From: an uncultured Bacillota bacterium
Lineage (GTDB): Bacteria > Bacillota_I > Bacilli_A > RF39 > UBA660
Assembly (NCBI GenBank): GCA_945867665.1
Contig: CAMBIR010000001.1
Coordinates: 173,364-237,363, forward strand
DNA length: 64,000 nt
Reading direction: 5' to 3'
Shown here: positions 1 through 8,830 of the stretch, one piece after another
Layout of the letters: each line of letters opens with the position of its first letter
Numbering within the stretch: the first letter of the stretch is position 1
Made by a program: the position numbers and the translations under genes
The notes under the pieces: model-generated
Told to the model about the DNA's origin: nothing
Databases searched by the model: none
The model's input: the letters and a program-made list of their open reading frames with translations, nothing else

Positions 1-2
1 CA

Positions 3-1610
3 ACCTTAAATGAATATCGTAAGTATATTGAAAAAGATGGTGCCTTGGAGAGGAGATTCCAAAAAGTACAAGTGAATGAGCCTAGCGTTATTGATACTAT
101 TACTATTTTAAGGGGCTTGAAGCCTAGATTTGAAGTTTATCATGGCGTAAATATTAAAGACCGGGCATTGGTAGCGGCGGCTACTTTATCAGATCGTTAT
201 ATTACAAGTCGTTTTTTACCAGATAAAGCAATTGATTTGGTCGATGAGGCATGTGCTACAATTAAAGTGCAAATGGAATCTGTCCCTACTGAGTTAGATG
301 CACTTACGAGAAAGATTATGCGCCTGCAAATTGAAATGGAAGCCTTAAAAAAAGAAAAAGACGATATCTCTAAAGCCAGAAAATTAGAGATTGAAAAAAG
401 TTTAAGTACTTTACGTGCTAAAGAAAAAGAAATTAGTGCGGCTTGGGAAGATGAGAAAAGGGTTAATAGTGCTATTAGTAAAAAGAAAGAGGAAATTGAA
501 AAAGCAAATTACAAGTTGGAGATTGCTGAGGCAAATTATGATTTAGAAGCAGCGGCTCGCCTACGTCATGGAGTCATTCCTAAACTAGAAAGTGAACTTT
601 TGGAATTGAACAAACAAAATAAAAATGATATTTTGTCTGATACAGTCGATGAAGAAAATATTGCCGCGATTATTTCAAAATGGACGGGAATTCCTGTACA
701 AAAGCTAGTTGGTAGTGAACGAGATAAATTGTTGAATCTGGAAGCAAATATGAATAAGCGTGTAATTGGTCAAGAAAATGCAATCCATTTGGTTAGCGAG
801 GCAATTATTCGAGCAAGAGCTGGAATTAAAGATCCTAAACGTCCGATTGGTTCGTTTATCTTTCTAGGCCCTACTGGTGTTGGAAAAACGGAAGTTGCTA
901 GAACACTTGCCTATGAACTTTTTGATGATGAGAGACATATGATTCGTATTGATATGAGTGAATATATGGAACCTCATTCTGTTGCTCGTTTGATTGGCTC
1001 TCCTCCAGGATATGTTGGCTATGATGATGGTGGACAATTGACGGAGGCAGTTCGAAGAAATCCTTATTCCATTATATTGTTTGATGAAATTGAAAAAGCC
1101 CATAAAGATGTTTTCAATATTCTTCTACAAATTTTGGATGATGGAAGAATTACGGATGGTCAAGGAAGAACGGTTGATTTTAAGAATACCATTATTATTA
1201 TGACTTCTAATTTGGGAAGTGAATATATCTTGGGTGATAAAGAGAACGCTAATGAGCTGGTTATGCAAGAATTACATCGTACTTTTAAACCTGAGTTTAT
1301 TAATCGAATTGATGAAATTATTATTTTCCATTCTCTATCTCGTGATGTCGTTACTAGAATTTTGGATAAGATTGTCTTAGAAATTGAGGATAGACTTCAA
1401 GATAAAAGGATTAAGATTACTCTTACCAATAAGGCTAAGAGCGAGATTATTGATGCTTCTTATGATGAGAACTATGGTGCAAGGCCAATTAAAAGATTTG
1501 TTCAAAGAAATATTGAGTCATTAATTGCTAACTTGATTTTAAATGATAAAATCAAATATAATTCTTCTATTTCTATTGATTATCAGGATGGTAAATTTGT
1601 TGTTATGTAA
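3..1610 (+). CDS. clpB: ClpB disaggregase, C-terminal part (5' end outside window)
   Basis: The reading frame is open from base 3, so the gene starts before the window. About 535 residues are present. The first residues ([19 protein letters not shown]) are the end of the first AAA+ domain. A coiled-coil middle domain follows at about nt 300-640, which separates ClpB from shorter Clp ATPases. The second AAA+ domain has Walker A GPTGVGKT (about nt 868), Walker [11 protein letters not shown] (about nt 1077), the arginine-finger region FINRIDEI and a GARPIKR sensor-2 motif. ClpB is a cytoplasmic hexamer that works with DnaK/DnaJ/GrpE, encoded 7 kb away, to resolubilise aggregated proteins. The frame ends with TAA just before a hairpin terminator. 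Confidence 0.97.
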   Translation, partial: TLNEYRKYIEKDGALERRFQKVQVNEPSVIDTITILRGLKPRFEVYHGVNIKDRALVAAATLSDRYITSRFLPDKAIDLVDEACATIKVQMESVPTELDALTRKIMRLQIEMEALKKEKDDISKARKLEIEKSLSTLRAKEKEISAAWEDEKRVNSAISKKKEEIEKANYKLEIAEANYDLEAAARLRHGVIPKLESELLELNKQNKNDILSDTVDEENIAAIISKWTGIPVQKLVGSERDKLLNLEANMNKRVIGQENAIHLVSEAIIRARAGIKDPKRPIGSFIFLGPTGVGKTEVARTLAYELFDDERHMIRIDMSEYMEPHSVARLIGSPPGYVGYDDGGQLTEAVRRNPYSIILFDEIEKAHKDVFNILLQILDDGRITDGQGRTVDFKNTIIIMTSNLGSEYILGDKENANELVMQELHRTFKPEFINRIDEIIIFHSLSRDVVTRILDKIVLEIEDRLQDKRIKITLTNKAKSEIIDASYDENYGARPIKRFVQRNIESLIANLILNDKIKYNSSISIDYQDGKFVVM

Positions 1611-1633
1611 AAATACTTCTAGAGATAATAGTT

Positions 1634-1672
1634 AAAAAATATAGAGCCTAACGAGGGGTTCTATATTTTTAT
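1634..1672. terminator. Bidirectional terminator between clpB and the Cse60-like gene
   Basis: The arms at 1635-1648 and 1656-1670 pair over 14 bp with G-U wobbles. One side is A-rich and the other ends in a T run, so the hairpin can stop transcripts from both sides. The stop codon of the convergent minus-strand gene lies in its distal arm. Confidence 0.8.
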
Positions 1673-1839
1673 TTGTACAATATCAAAGCTGAGAAACAAT
1701 AAATTTGTTCTTCTCCATAGATGGCATTAGAAACACTAAACTTGATATCTATAATATCGGGTTCTTTTTCTTTGATAAAGTTATTGATATCTTCTTCTAA
1801 ATCTTTTTCGTGCGATTCATCAAATAGTTTTACTTTCAA
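1669..1839 (-). CDS. Cse60-family small sporulation-associated protein
   Basis: This small acidic protein of about 56 residues starts MKVKLFDESHEKDLE and ends with the pattern EEQIYCFSALILY. From memory, this matches the Cse60 family of Bacillus, whose gene is made under sigma-E early in the mother cell. Its biochemical role is unknown. I chose the TTG start at 1839 because a GGTG motif lies 6 nt upstream and the family begins MKVKLFDE; the frame opens at a GTG at 1851. On the minus strand, CATATAAA at 1858-1865 is one base from the sigma-E -10 consensus CATAYANT, but I see no clear -35. Confidence 0.72.
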   Translation of the reverse strand: MKVKLFDESHEKDLEEDINNFIKEKEPDIIDIKFSVSNAIYGEEQIYCFSALILYK

Positions 1840-1920
1840 AATAATCACCACTTTTATTTTATATGAAAACTTCTGAATTTTTTGTCATTTTTTTGTTCTT
1901 TTAATAAATATTTGCTATAG

Positions 1921-1945
1921 AAAAACCACTTTATTACAAAGTGGT
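1921..1945 (-). terminator. Intrinsic terminator after the lipoprotein gene
   Basis: On the minus strand ACCACTTT, a 5-nt loop and AAAGTGGT form a perfect 8-bp stem followed by TTTTT. It starts directly after the TAG stop of the lipoprotein gene. Confidence 0.85.
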
Positions 1946-2404
1946 CTATACTTGATAGTATATTTCTTTTTTCTCTCCTGCATCAGTTTGGTATTCTATC
2001 CATACTTTTAAGTTTAATTTTAAGTCACTTATATTTTTTGTTGTTTCAATTGTTCCTGATAATTCTAATTTATTTTTTTCTTGACTATTTATTAATAGTT
2101 CTTCTACTTCGTCAAAAAGGCCGATTGTTGGAAAAATATTTTCATTGCTATAATTATTTACAACCATAGCCTTAATCTCATGCATATTTTCTTTTGGATT
2201 TTGGAAAAGTACTTGATAATCTACGGTCTGATTATCTTTTCTTTCTAGATTTACAATAATATCTAATGGAATAGATTTGGTATAATGATCTATTTCAAGT
2301 AAATTATTTTTATAGGCAATATAATTATTTTTTGACTGTTCTTCTTTATTTTCACAACCTGATAGAATAATAACTATTAGAATTAAATAACTAATTTTTT
2401 TCAT
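1946..2404 (-). CDS. Small lipoprotein of unknown function
   Basis: The protein has about 152 residues. The N-terminus has a lysine pair, a hydrophobic stretch and a lipobox LSGC at about residues 14-17. It is therefore predicted to be cleaved by signal peptidase II and lipid-anchored outside the membrane. The mature part is hydrophilic, probably beta-rich, and ends in a TDAGEKKEIYY segment. I do not recognise the family. The ATG at 2404 is preferred: AGGTGA precedes it, and the GTG at 2407 would abut the SD. The gene lies 70 bp downstream of alaS on the same strand, so it may be read with it. Confidence 0.75.
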   Translation of the reverse strand: MKKISYLILIVIILSGCENKEEQSKNNYIAYKNNLLEIDHYTKSIPLDIIVNLERKDNQTVDYQVLFQNPKENMHEIKAMVVNNYSNENIFPTIGLFDEVEELLINSQEKNKLELSGTIETTKNISDLKLNLKVWIEYQTDAGEKKEIYYQV

Positions 2405-2473
2405 CACTCACCTGCTTGATATCAGTATACTATAAAATTAATTACTTGTTAAGGGTTTTGCTTTGATTTGACA

Positions 2474-5167
2474 CTAATTATTTTTTAATGTGGTTTTTAT
2501 TTCATTTAAGTATTCTGCTAGTTGCGTTGCTTCACTTCCGCCTCCTTGAGCGAAAACTTTACTTCCACCACCATTACCTTTGCATTTTACTGATAATTCT
2601 TTTACAATAGCCCCACAATTTACTTTATCAGTATTTGCTTTAGCAATAATATTGACATGATTTTCTTTGATATTTGCTAATAGGACGAAACAGTTATCAT
2701 ATTTATTGATGATGGCATCAGCAATACTTTTCATGCTATCAATATCATAATCTTCTAGAATTACAATACTTGTTTTCATTCCATCAATAATTTCCATATT
2801 GGTTGTAAATGCTGTGATATCCGTAATGGAATTTTGCATTTTTAGCGTTTTGTAATCTTTTTCTAATTTTTTAATGGATTCTTTTAGTTCTTTTAACTTT
2901 TCTTTATATGAAACAATGCTTTGGTAACTTATCAATTCTTCATCTTCAAACTGATAATCAAAATCTAGGACGATATTTTTTTCTTTGGCTTCTAATAAAA
3001 TGTTTTTGGCTTTAGTTAATAGTTTTTTAATTTCTTCTTGATAAGGGTCAATGGCGACTTGGAGCAATTCTTGGATGTGATTTTTTGTTGTTCCTTCCAT
3101 TCTAAAGGTATCTGCTCCTTTATTTTCTACAGAAATAATCGCAATTCTTTCGATTTCTTTGGTATTTTTAACGTGAGTACCGGCACATAATTCGATGGAG
3201 TCTCCAATTGTTACAACGCGAACAACATCGCCATATTTGTCGTCAAAAAGAGCCATAGCGCCTTTTTTCTTGGCTTCTTCTAGAGATAAATATTCTATTT
3301 TGGTATCCACGTTTGCATTTACTCTTTCGTTTACTCTTTCTTCAATTTTCATAATTAAATCATCACTTAGTCTTCCGTGATAAGTAAAGTCAAACCGAAA
3401 ACTATTTTCATCTACTCTACTTCCAGCTTGGTGAACATTACTTCCTAAAAATTCTTGCAATGTTTTTTGAAGTAAATGCGTCGAACTATGATTTTTCATA
3501 ATTTCTTCCCGGCGTTCTTGCATAACGTGAGTTAAAATAGTGCTTCCTTTTTTTAAGGTTCCTTCTAAGATATTGACATGCAATAAATGTTGTTTATTAG
3601 GAGCTTTGATGACTTCGTCAACTTCTGCTTTAACAGAGTCATTTTTCAAGTATCCCGTATCATAGATTTGACCACCTGATTCTGCATAAAAGGGATTTTC
3701 TTCTAAAAAGACGTATCCGGAATCGGTTAATTCGTCAACAAATTCATTATCTTTCATGATATCTAGAACAATTGTTTGATTTCCTAATTTTTCATAGCCA
3801 ATAAATTTACTTTCTTTTTTATAGTTCATTAGCAGTTCATTTTGAAGATTCATGCTACTAACTACTTTTCGATTTTGTCTGGCCATTACTTTTTGCATTT
3901 CCATATGTTTATAGAATTCTTCTTTATCTACATTAAATCCTAGTTCAGCGGCATATTCCATTGTTAATTCTATAGGAAAACCATACGTATCATATAACTT
4001 GAAAGCATCAGTGCCAGAGATAGATTTTGACTGATTATTAGAACATAATTCTTGTAGTCTTTTTTCACCAGAAATTAGGGTTTTATGGAATAAATCTTCT
4101 TCTTTTGTGATTTCTTTTTTGATTAATTCTTTGTTTGGTAAAAGGTCGGGGTAAATATTTCCATATTTTTCCATTACAATATCAACTAGTTCTGCTAAGA
4201 AGGTACGATTAATATTTAACTTTCTACTCATCATGACTGAACGACGTAGTAATCTTCTTAAAACATATCCTCTTCCATAATTTTCAAAAGTCGCCCCATC
4301 CGATAAGGCAAATGTTAGGGTTCTAATATGGTCGGCGATTATTTTGAATTCTTTTTGACCCTCGTATGGAATACCACTTAATTCGGCAATTTTATCTAGA
4401 ATTGGTAAGAAAAGGTCGGTTTCATAGTTGGTAAGAGCATCTTGCATGATACAAGCCATTCTCTCTACTCCCATACCGGTATCAATATTTTTACTTGGAA
4501 GTTCTTTATATTCTTCACGAGGAATTCCTTGAATAGCATTATACTGACTAAAAACATTATTCCATATTTCAATATATCTATCATTTTCAATATCTTCTTC
4601 TAAAAGACGAATACCCAAGTTATCTTTATCAAATTTTTCCCCACGGTCATAAAAGATTTCGCTATCAGGTCCACTTGGTCCTTCCCCAATTTCCCAGTAA
4701 TTTCCTTCTAATTTGATAATATGGGTTGGGTCAACACCAAGACTTATCCATAGATTGTAAGCTTCACTGTCTTTAGGATAGACGGTCATATACAATTTAT
4801 TCTTATCAAAGCCAAAGTATTTTTCGCTAGTTAAAAGTTCAAAGGCCCAAGTTAGTGCTTCCTTTTTAAAATAGTCACCAACCGAGAAATTTCCTAACAT
4901 TTGAAAGAAAGTATGATGTCTTGCCGTTACCCCAACATTCTCGATATCGTTAGTACGAATACATTTCTGGCAACTTGTCAACCTTCTGTTTTTTGGAACA
5001 ACACTACCATCAAAATATTTTTTTAGTGGGGTTACACCTGCGTTTATCCATAAAACACTAGGGTCATCTTTAGGGATTAGAGAAGCACTTGGTACTTCTA
5101 GATGTCCATGACTTACGAAAAAGTCAATATATGTTCTTATAATTTGTTCACTTGTCATTTTTTTCAT
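2474..5167 (-). CDS. alaS: Alanyl-tRNA synthetase
   Basis: The enzyme attaches alanine to tRNA-Ala. Its length of about 897 residues is normal. The N-terminal catalytic core has the class II opening (INAGVTPLKKYF, RHHTFFQMLGNFSVGDYF). The editing domain carries the zinc-ligand pairs HSSTH and CAGTH. A coiled coil leads to the C-Ala domain with CKGNGGGSKVFAQGGGSE. The ATG at 5167 has GGAG 11 nt upstream; the GTG at 5176 lies too close to that SD, and an ATG at 5158 is also possible. The gene closes a minus-strand run that starts with two small kinases. I saw no T-box leader. Confidence 0.97.
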   Translation of the reverse strand: MKKMTSEQIIRTYIDFFVSHGHLEVPSASLIPKDDPSVLWINAGVTPLKKYFDGSVVPKNRRLTSCQKCIRTNDIENVGVTARHHTFFQMLGNFSVGDYFKKEALTWAFELLTSEKYFGFDKNKLYMTVYPKDSEAYNLWISLGVDPTHIIKLEGNYWEIGEGPSGPDSEIFYDRGEKFDKDNLGIRLLEEDIENDRYIEIWNNVFSQYNAIQGIPREEYKELPSKNIDTGMGVERMACIMQDALTNYETDLFLPILDKIAELSGIPYEGQKEFKIIADHIRTLTFALSDGATFENYGRGYVLRRLLRRSVMMSRKLNINRTFLAELVDIVMEKYGNIYPDLLPNKELIKKEITKEEDLFHKTLISGEKRLQELCSNNQSKSISGTDAFKLYDTYGFPIELTMEYAAELGFNVDKEEFYKHMEMQKVMARQNRKVVSSMNLQNELLMNYKKESKFIGYEKLGNQTIVLDIMKDNEFVDELTDSGYVFLEENPFYAESGGQIYDTGYLKNDSVKAEVDEVIKAPNKQHLLHVNILEGTLKKGSTILTHVMQERREEIMKNHSSTHLLQKTLQEFLGSNVHQAGSRVDENSFRFDFTYHGRLSDDLIMKIEERVNERVNANVDTKIEYLSLEEAKKKGAMALFDDKYGDVVRVVTIGDSIELCAGTHVKNTKEIERIAIISVENKGADTFRMEGTTKNHIQELLQVAIDPYQEEIKKLLTKAKNILLEAKEKNIVLDFDYQFEDEELISYQSIVSYKEKLKELKESIKKLEKDYKTLKMQNSITDITAFTTNMEIIDGMKTSIVILEDYDIDSMKSIADAIINKYDNCFVLLANIKENHVNIIAKANTDKVNCGAIVKELSVKCKGNGGGSKVFAQGGGSEATQLAEYLNEIKTTLKNN

Positions 5168-5183
5168 TGTTATCACTACTCCA

Positions 5184-5726
5184 TTATATTTCTTTTAATA
5201 TTTCTTCTAATCTTTTTTGATATTCTTCTAAAGTTCCATTATTGAATAAAAAATAGTCTGCATAAGCAATTGGGGGTGCTTTGGCAATATTCTCAATTTC
5301 AGCTAAATCTCTATTTTGCGCTTCTTTTTTTGTTAATGGTCTTACCTCTCTTGAGGAAAGTCTTTTGTATCTAATTTTTTTATCACAGATGATAGCAATT
5401 GTTTTCATTTGTTTGCCTAATTCGTCATCTAAAATTTTATATTCATCCCAAGAATATAAGCCATCTAAAACGACATTACCCTGGGAGGATAATTCTTTAA
5501 TTTGCGGCAACAAAATTTTAGCAAAAGCTCCCATCCCTAGGTCTTCTCTTAATTTTTCACGCATTATTTTCTCGTTTTCTGGAGTAACTTCTAGTCCTTT
5601 TTCTTTTAATTTTGTTAAAGTTACACCTCCAAAATATACTTTTTGATACCCTTTTTCTACTAATAAATCGGAAGCAACACTTTTTCCACTTCCACACATT
5701 CCAACAATGGCTATAATCTTATTCAT
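5184..5726 (-). CDS. P-loop kinase resembling dephospho-CoA kinase (UPF0200-like)
   Basis: This 180-residue P-loop NTPase has the Walker A GMCGSGKS at about residues 9-16. The segment GLEVTPENEKIMREKLRED followed by GMGAFAK resembles the archaeal UPF0200/dephospho-CoA kinase-like family, and a LID-like run of arginines follows (RYKRLSSREVRPLT). A nucleotide or CoA-precursor kinase is likely, but the substrate cannot be read from sequence. The start overlaps the upstream gene's TGA as ATGA, which implies translational coupling. It ends 17 nt before the alaS start. Confidence 0.75.
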   Translation of the reverse strand: MNKIIAIVGMCGSGKSVASDLLVEKGYQKVYFGGVTLTKLKEKGLEVTPENEKIMREKLREDLGMGAFAKILLPQIKELSSQGNVVLDGLYSWDEYKILDDELGKQMKTIAIICDKKIRYKRLSSREVRPLTKKEAQNRDLAEIENIAKAPPIAYADYFLFNNGTLEEYQKRLEEILKEI

Positions 5727-6292
5727 ATTCTTTCCTCTTTTCTTAAATTTTTTATTATTTTTAATACTTCTCTATAAAGACTTTCTAAGGAAGTATTTTC
5801 TAGTAAATAATCATAGTCTTTGTAATTATCTAGGGCTGTTTCGGTAATATCTTCTTGTTGTTCTTTGGTTAAAATACTTAAATAGTTTTTTCTTTCGACG
5901 CCAATGGCTAGGACATTAGAGAACTTTTTTCTTATTTCTTCAATTTCTTCTTTAAATCTAACATCAGGAACTAGAACAGCATCCATAAAATAAGAATAAA
6001 ATGATAAATCTTCTATTTGTCTGTTGATAAAGAAGTTTTGGTTATTTAATTCTTTCTTAATTAGTTCACTGCTTAATTTTTGAAGTAAATCTCTGGGTTT
6101 ATTATCATCGTCACGATACTCTCCAGTTATTTCGTAAATATATCTTTTTAAATACTTTGTATAAGGAGAGACAACTACCTTCTTCCCTTCTTTTTTTAAT
6201 TCTTCTTCAAAAATTTTCGCGACTTCGCCTTTTCCACTTCTAGCTTTACCTGCAATTAAAATCATTAAAGTATTTTTCTTTTCAAAATTCAT
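5723..6292 (-). CDS. Deoxynucleoside monophosphate kinase-like protein (phage DNMK type)
   Basis: About 189 residues. A P-loop IAGKARSGKGE lies near the N-terminus, and a central KPRDLLQKLSSE segment resembles the dNMP kinase fold of T4-like phages (deoxynucleotide monophosphate kinase, DNMK). DVRFKEEIEEI follows, which is also typical. It could phosphorylate dNMPs or a related nucleotide. The gene is first in a kinase-kinase-alaS run behind a good promoter. The ATG at 6292 follows AAGGTGG at short spacing; an adjacent ATG at 6295 is possible. It overlaps the next gene by 4 nt (ATGA). Confidence 0.72.
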   Translation of the reverse strand: MNFEKKNTLMILIAGKARSGKGEVAKIFEEELKKEGKKVVVSPYTKYLKRYIYEITGEYRDDDNKPRDLLQKLSSELIKKELNNQNFFINRQIEDLSFYSYFMDAVLVPDVRFKEEIEEIRKKFSNVLAIGVERKNYLSILTKEQQEDITETALDNYKDYDYLLENTSLESLYREVLKIIKNLRKEERI

Positions 6293-6315
6293 CATCCACC
6301 TTAACTTTCTTTTTT

Positions 6316-6345
6316 ATTATAGCACAAGTGCTATTTAAATGTAAA
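6316..6345 (-). promoter_or_regulatory. Sigma-A promoter for the kinase-kinase-alaS operon
   Basis: On the minus strand TTTACA (6340-6345), an 18-nt spacer and TATAAT (6316-6321) are followed 24 nt later by the start codon. The spacer holds an inverted repeat ATAGCAC/GTGCTAT that runs into the -10 and includes an extended TGC, so it could also be an operator. Confidence 0.7.
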
Positions 6346-6350
6346 TTTTT

Positions 6351-6860
6351 CTATTTTACTTCACGAAGAGAAAATTTATGATAAAGTGAGTCTACAACAA
6401 AATAGGATAATGTTGTATAAATTATGGTCATTGGCACGCTATGAAGTAATATTTCTAATAGCATTTTAAAACTATAATGATCATATCCTATAGCTAGTAA
6501 AAATAGAAAACTAAGAATATGATAAATGAAAATGGCAATTAGTGTACTGATATTTATAGTTAAATAATTGTAGGGAAAATAAAAATGAAAAAATTTGCTA
6601 AAGTAATAAGCAATTAAAAATAGACAGGTATTTAAAAGTGCTGCATTGGTGTAAGAAATCCCACTGACAAAACCGGTTATTCCTAGAATCATAAGATATT
6701 TTTTATCATTTTCAAAATAAGGTCTAATGACTAGAAGCGAAATTATGGTATAAAGTGTTGTAAGCCATGACAAACTTTGATAGGTATAACCAATATAGTT
6801 GGAAAAAATGGTTTGAAAAAGATAAGAGAAAATAATTAAAATAATGCTAAGAACCATCAT
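6351..6860 (-). CDS. mreD: Rod shape-determining protein MreD
   Basis: The 169-residue protein is almost entirely hydrophobic with about five membrane segments, has FPYNYLTINI in the middle and is only weakly conserved, as usual for MreD. The identification rests on its position directly after mreC, overlapping it by 4 nt (ATGA). MreC and MreD are membrane partners of MreB in the elongasome that directs lateral peptidoglycan synthesis. No mreB is present in this window. Confidence 0.85.
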   Translation of the reverse strand: MMVLSIILIIFSYLFQTIFSNYIGYTYQSLSWLTTLYTIISLLVIRPYFENDKKYLMILGITGFVSGISYTNAALLNTCLFLIAYYFSKFFHFYFPYNYLTINISTLIAIFIYHILSFLFLLAIGYDHYSFKMLLEILLHSVPMTIIYTTLSYFVVDSLYHKFSLREVK

Positions 6861-7705
6861 GAGGCATCATTCCTTTTTAAAATGGTTACAAAGTTAATAT
6901 CATCAAATTTGGCGGATGGTTTTACATTGATAATTTTTGATAAATCATAAACATCTGTCGTAATATTTTCGACTTTACCAATTAAAATTCCACTTGGGAA
7001 TACACCTCCTAATCCTGAGGTATAGACATAGTCTCCATTACTAACGGTTGCCGTATTACTAATTCCTTCGACGGTAAGTAGGCCTTTTTCATAGTCATAG
7101 CCATTAATAATGCCAGTTAGTTTGGTATCTCCATTCGTAACCGTTACCGATATTTTATTATTGGTATCATTTGTCGTAATTAACTTTACATCAGAAGAAA
7201 AGGTAGAAACATTCGTAATTTTTCCAATTAATCCCGTAGAATTAATTACTACCATTCCTTCTTTAATTCCGTTATGGCTTCCTTTGTCAATGGTTAACAT
7301 ATTATACCAATAGAACGAATTTCTACTAATAACGGTTGCATTTAAATAATCATAATCTGTTAAGACGTGTTCAATATTTAATTCTTCTTTTAATCTTTCA
7401 ATTTCTTGTTTTAGTTCGATATTTTCTGCTTCTGTTGATTCCATTTTTTCTACGTTTGATTTTAGAATTTGATTTTCTTTTTTGACATTTTCGAGTGAAG
7501 TAAATTCTTCTATCATATTATTAAATCCATTGATTGGTTTATAGATAATTTTTTCTATTTCAACGATAGTATCTTTAATGAGTGACTCAAACGTATTTAG
7601 ATTTCTATCTTTTTTTACGGTATAGAAAAGTACTGCTAATACAATAATTACAATTAAAAGAATTAAAAAGAGACGTCTATTTTTTGAATTTTTCCTTTTT
7701 TTCAT
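6857..7705 (-). CDS. mreC: Rod shape-determining protein MreC
   Basis: 282 residues. A basic N-terminus (KKRKNSKNRR) is followed by one membrane segment (about residues 11-27), a coiled coil (about 65-115) and the extracytoplasmic beta-barrel domain. That domain has the family motifs FYWYNMLTIDKGSHNGI and GDYVYTSGLGGVFPSGILIG. It scaffolds penicillin-binding proteins in the elongation complex. The ATG has AAGGTG 6 nt upstream. The gene ends in TGA overlapping the mreD start, which shows that TGA is a stop codon in this organism. Confidence 0.95.
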   Translation of the reverse strand: MKKRKNSKNRRLFLILLIVIIVLAVLFYTVKKDRNLNTFESLIKDTIVEIEKIIYKPINGFNNMIEEFTSLENVKKENQILKSNVEKMESTEAENIELKQEIERLKEELNIEHVLTDYDYLNATVISRNSFYWYNMLTIDKGSHNGIKEGMVVINSTGLIGKITNVSTFSSDVKLITTNDTNNKISVTVTNGDTKLTGIINGYDYEKGLLTVEGISNTATVSNGDYVYTSGLGGVFPSGILIGKVENITTDVYDLSKIINVKPSAKFDDINFVTILKRNDAS

Positions 7706-7843
7706 TTTATCACCTTGCTTACTTCATTATATAATAATTTTAGTAAAAATAAAAGAAAAGAGACAAATTTATTTAAAATATTTTTTAATTACTATTTTAA
7801 CAAAAACGCTTTAGTTCTCATACACTACTATAGGTGAAAATTT

Positions 7844-8047
7844 ATGAGAAATAATTTAAATCGTTTTTTTAGAAATTGTATTGGTTTTAAGTTTTATGTT
7901 GCGATTATTTGTGTTATTATTTTACCTATTGTTACGATTTATCAGTTAATTTTAACACTTTTTATTCCTTGTTTTTATAATGTATTAATTCTTTTAGTTC
8001 AATATTTACTCTTACTTTCTTTATGGTTTTGGACGTTATTTTTATAA
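7844..8047 (+). CDS. Small two-helix membrane protein, unknown
   Basis: The 67-residue frame starts at an ATG with AGGTGA 7 nt upstream, which makes real translation plausible. An arginine-rich N-terminus is followed by two long hydrophobic stretches. No family is recognised. It stands alone on the plus strand, divergent from mreC, with TACTAT as a possible -10 just upstream and a hairpin terminator after it. Confidence 0.5.
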   Translation: MRNNLNRFFRNCIGFKFYVAIICVIILPIVTIYQLILTLFIPCFYNVLILLVQYLLLLSLWFWTLFL

Positions 8048-8071
8048 AATACTTCTTATTATTTTTCTAAA

Positions 8072-8105
8072 GTAAAAAAAGAAGAACTATTTTTTCTTCT
8101 TTACC
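8072..8105. terminator. Probable bidirectional terminator
   Basis: The arms GTAAAAAAAGAAGAA and TTCTTCTTTAC pair with a small bulge between two convergent small membrane-protein genes. The A-run and T-run sides suit termination in either direction. Confidence 0.5.
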
Positions 8106-8398
8106 CAGTATTTAATCAAATAAATTAAAAAATAAATATATAGTAGGAATAATATCCATATTAGAATTGTATTTAGTATTCCTGTTGAATAATGATTGAT
8201 TACTGACTCTAATGAGGAAGGAATATACTTGGTAACAAATTCTGTTAAGGCAGATATTTTTATTAATTCTATTAATTTATGAAATAATCTAAAAGTAATA
8301 TCAATAATTCCTAAAAAATAAACTACACTTTTAAAATCTTTAAAAAATAGTCCTACTATGATAATGGCTACTACTAGTAATATTAATACAACATCCAT
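8087..8398 (-). CDS. Small membrane protein, unknown
   Basis: 103 residues. A hydrophobic N-terminal helix (about 1-20), an amphipathic middle and a strong C-terminal membrane segment (about 73-95) end in the basic tail KYWVKKKK. The ATG has GGGAG 7 nt upstream. It may be read with the zinc-ribbon gene 38 bp upstream. No domain family is recognised. Confidence 0.6.
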   Translation of the reverse strand: MDVVLILLVVAIIIVGLFFKDFKSVVYFLGIIDITFRLFHKLIELIKISALTEFVTKYIPSSLESVINHYSTGILNTILIWILFLLYIYFLIYLIKYWVKKKK

Positions 8399-8436
8399 TT
8401 TACTACTCCCTTTCTAATGAAATTAAATAAAAATCA

Positions 8437-8733
8437 TCAATTAAAAGCTCCCATAAACATCTTGATTAAAATACCAAAGATAATTATAAATGCTAGTACA
8501 AATATTATATCAAAAAGTATTGTAAAAGGATTAAAAAACATGAATTTTAAAATTGTTTTCATTTGTTTTTCTTGCTTTTCGCTAATACTCGTTTTTTTTA
8601 ATTCACTGTTGTGATTATCACATTCATTAATTGAAAATGAGGTATTACAATACTTACAAGTTGCTAAAGTATCTTTTTCGTTAATTTCTATTTTGGCACC
8701 GCAATTTTTACATTTTAACTCTTTTAACTCCAT
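8437..8733 (-). CDS. Zinc-ribbon membrane protein
   Basis: 98 residues. The N-terminus holds a zinc ribbon with two CxxC pairs (CKNCG near residue 8 and CKYCN near residue 27). A polar linker leads to a C-terminal hydrophobic region of one or two membrane helices (about residues 65-93). Proteins of this design are common in Firmicutes and their function is mostly unknown. AAAGGAG lies 7 nt before the ATG. Confidence 0.7.
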   Translation of the reverse strand: MELKELKCKNCGAKIEINEKDTLATCKYCNTSFSINECDNHNSELKKTSISEKQEKQMKTILKFMFFNPFTILFDIIFVLAFIIIFGILIKMFMGAFN

Positions 8734-8796
8734 AAAATAACTCCTTTGCTTCTATTTAAGTATAACATAAAATTCTTATAAATTAGATAGATAATA

Positions 8797-8830
8797 AAAT
8801 AAATAAAGTGATTTTACACTTTATTTATTT
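8797..8830 (-). terminator. Terminator of the dnaK operon
   Basis: The arms 8797-8810 and 8817-8830 form a perfect 14-bp stem (core AAAGTG/CACTTT) with a 6-nt loop. The left arm contains the dnaJ stop codon region. It is the strongest hairpin in this part of the window. Confidence 0.85.

Noticed and set aside
5160..5200. T-box leader upstream of alaS
   Set aside because: alaS follows another gene after 17 nt, leaving no room for a leader.
5281..5646. 121-codon plus-strand frame opposite the CoA-kinase-like gene
   Set aside because: It is a shadow of a convincing P-loop protein on the other strand, without SD or promoter.
6851..6860. Possible Mollicutes code with TGA as tryptophan
   Set aside because: mreC ends in TGA overlapping the mreD ATG, the kinase pair at 5723-5726 does the same, and tryptophans are encoded by TGG.
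8417..8614. 65-codon plus-strand frame
   Set aside because: It lies opposite the zinc-ribbon membrane protein, which has CxxC motifs and a good SD.
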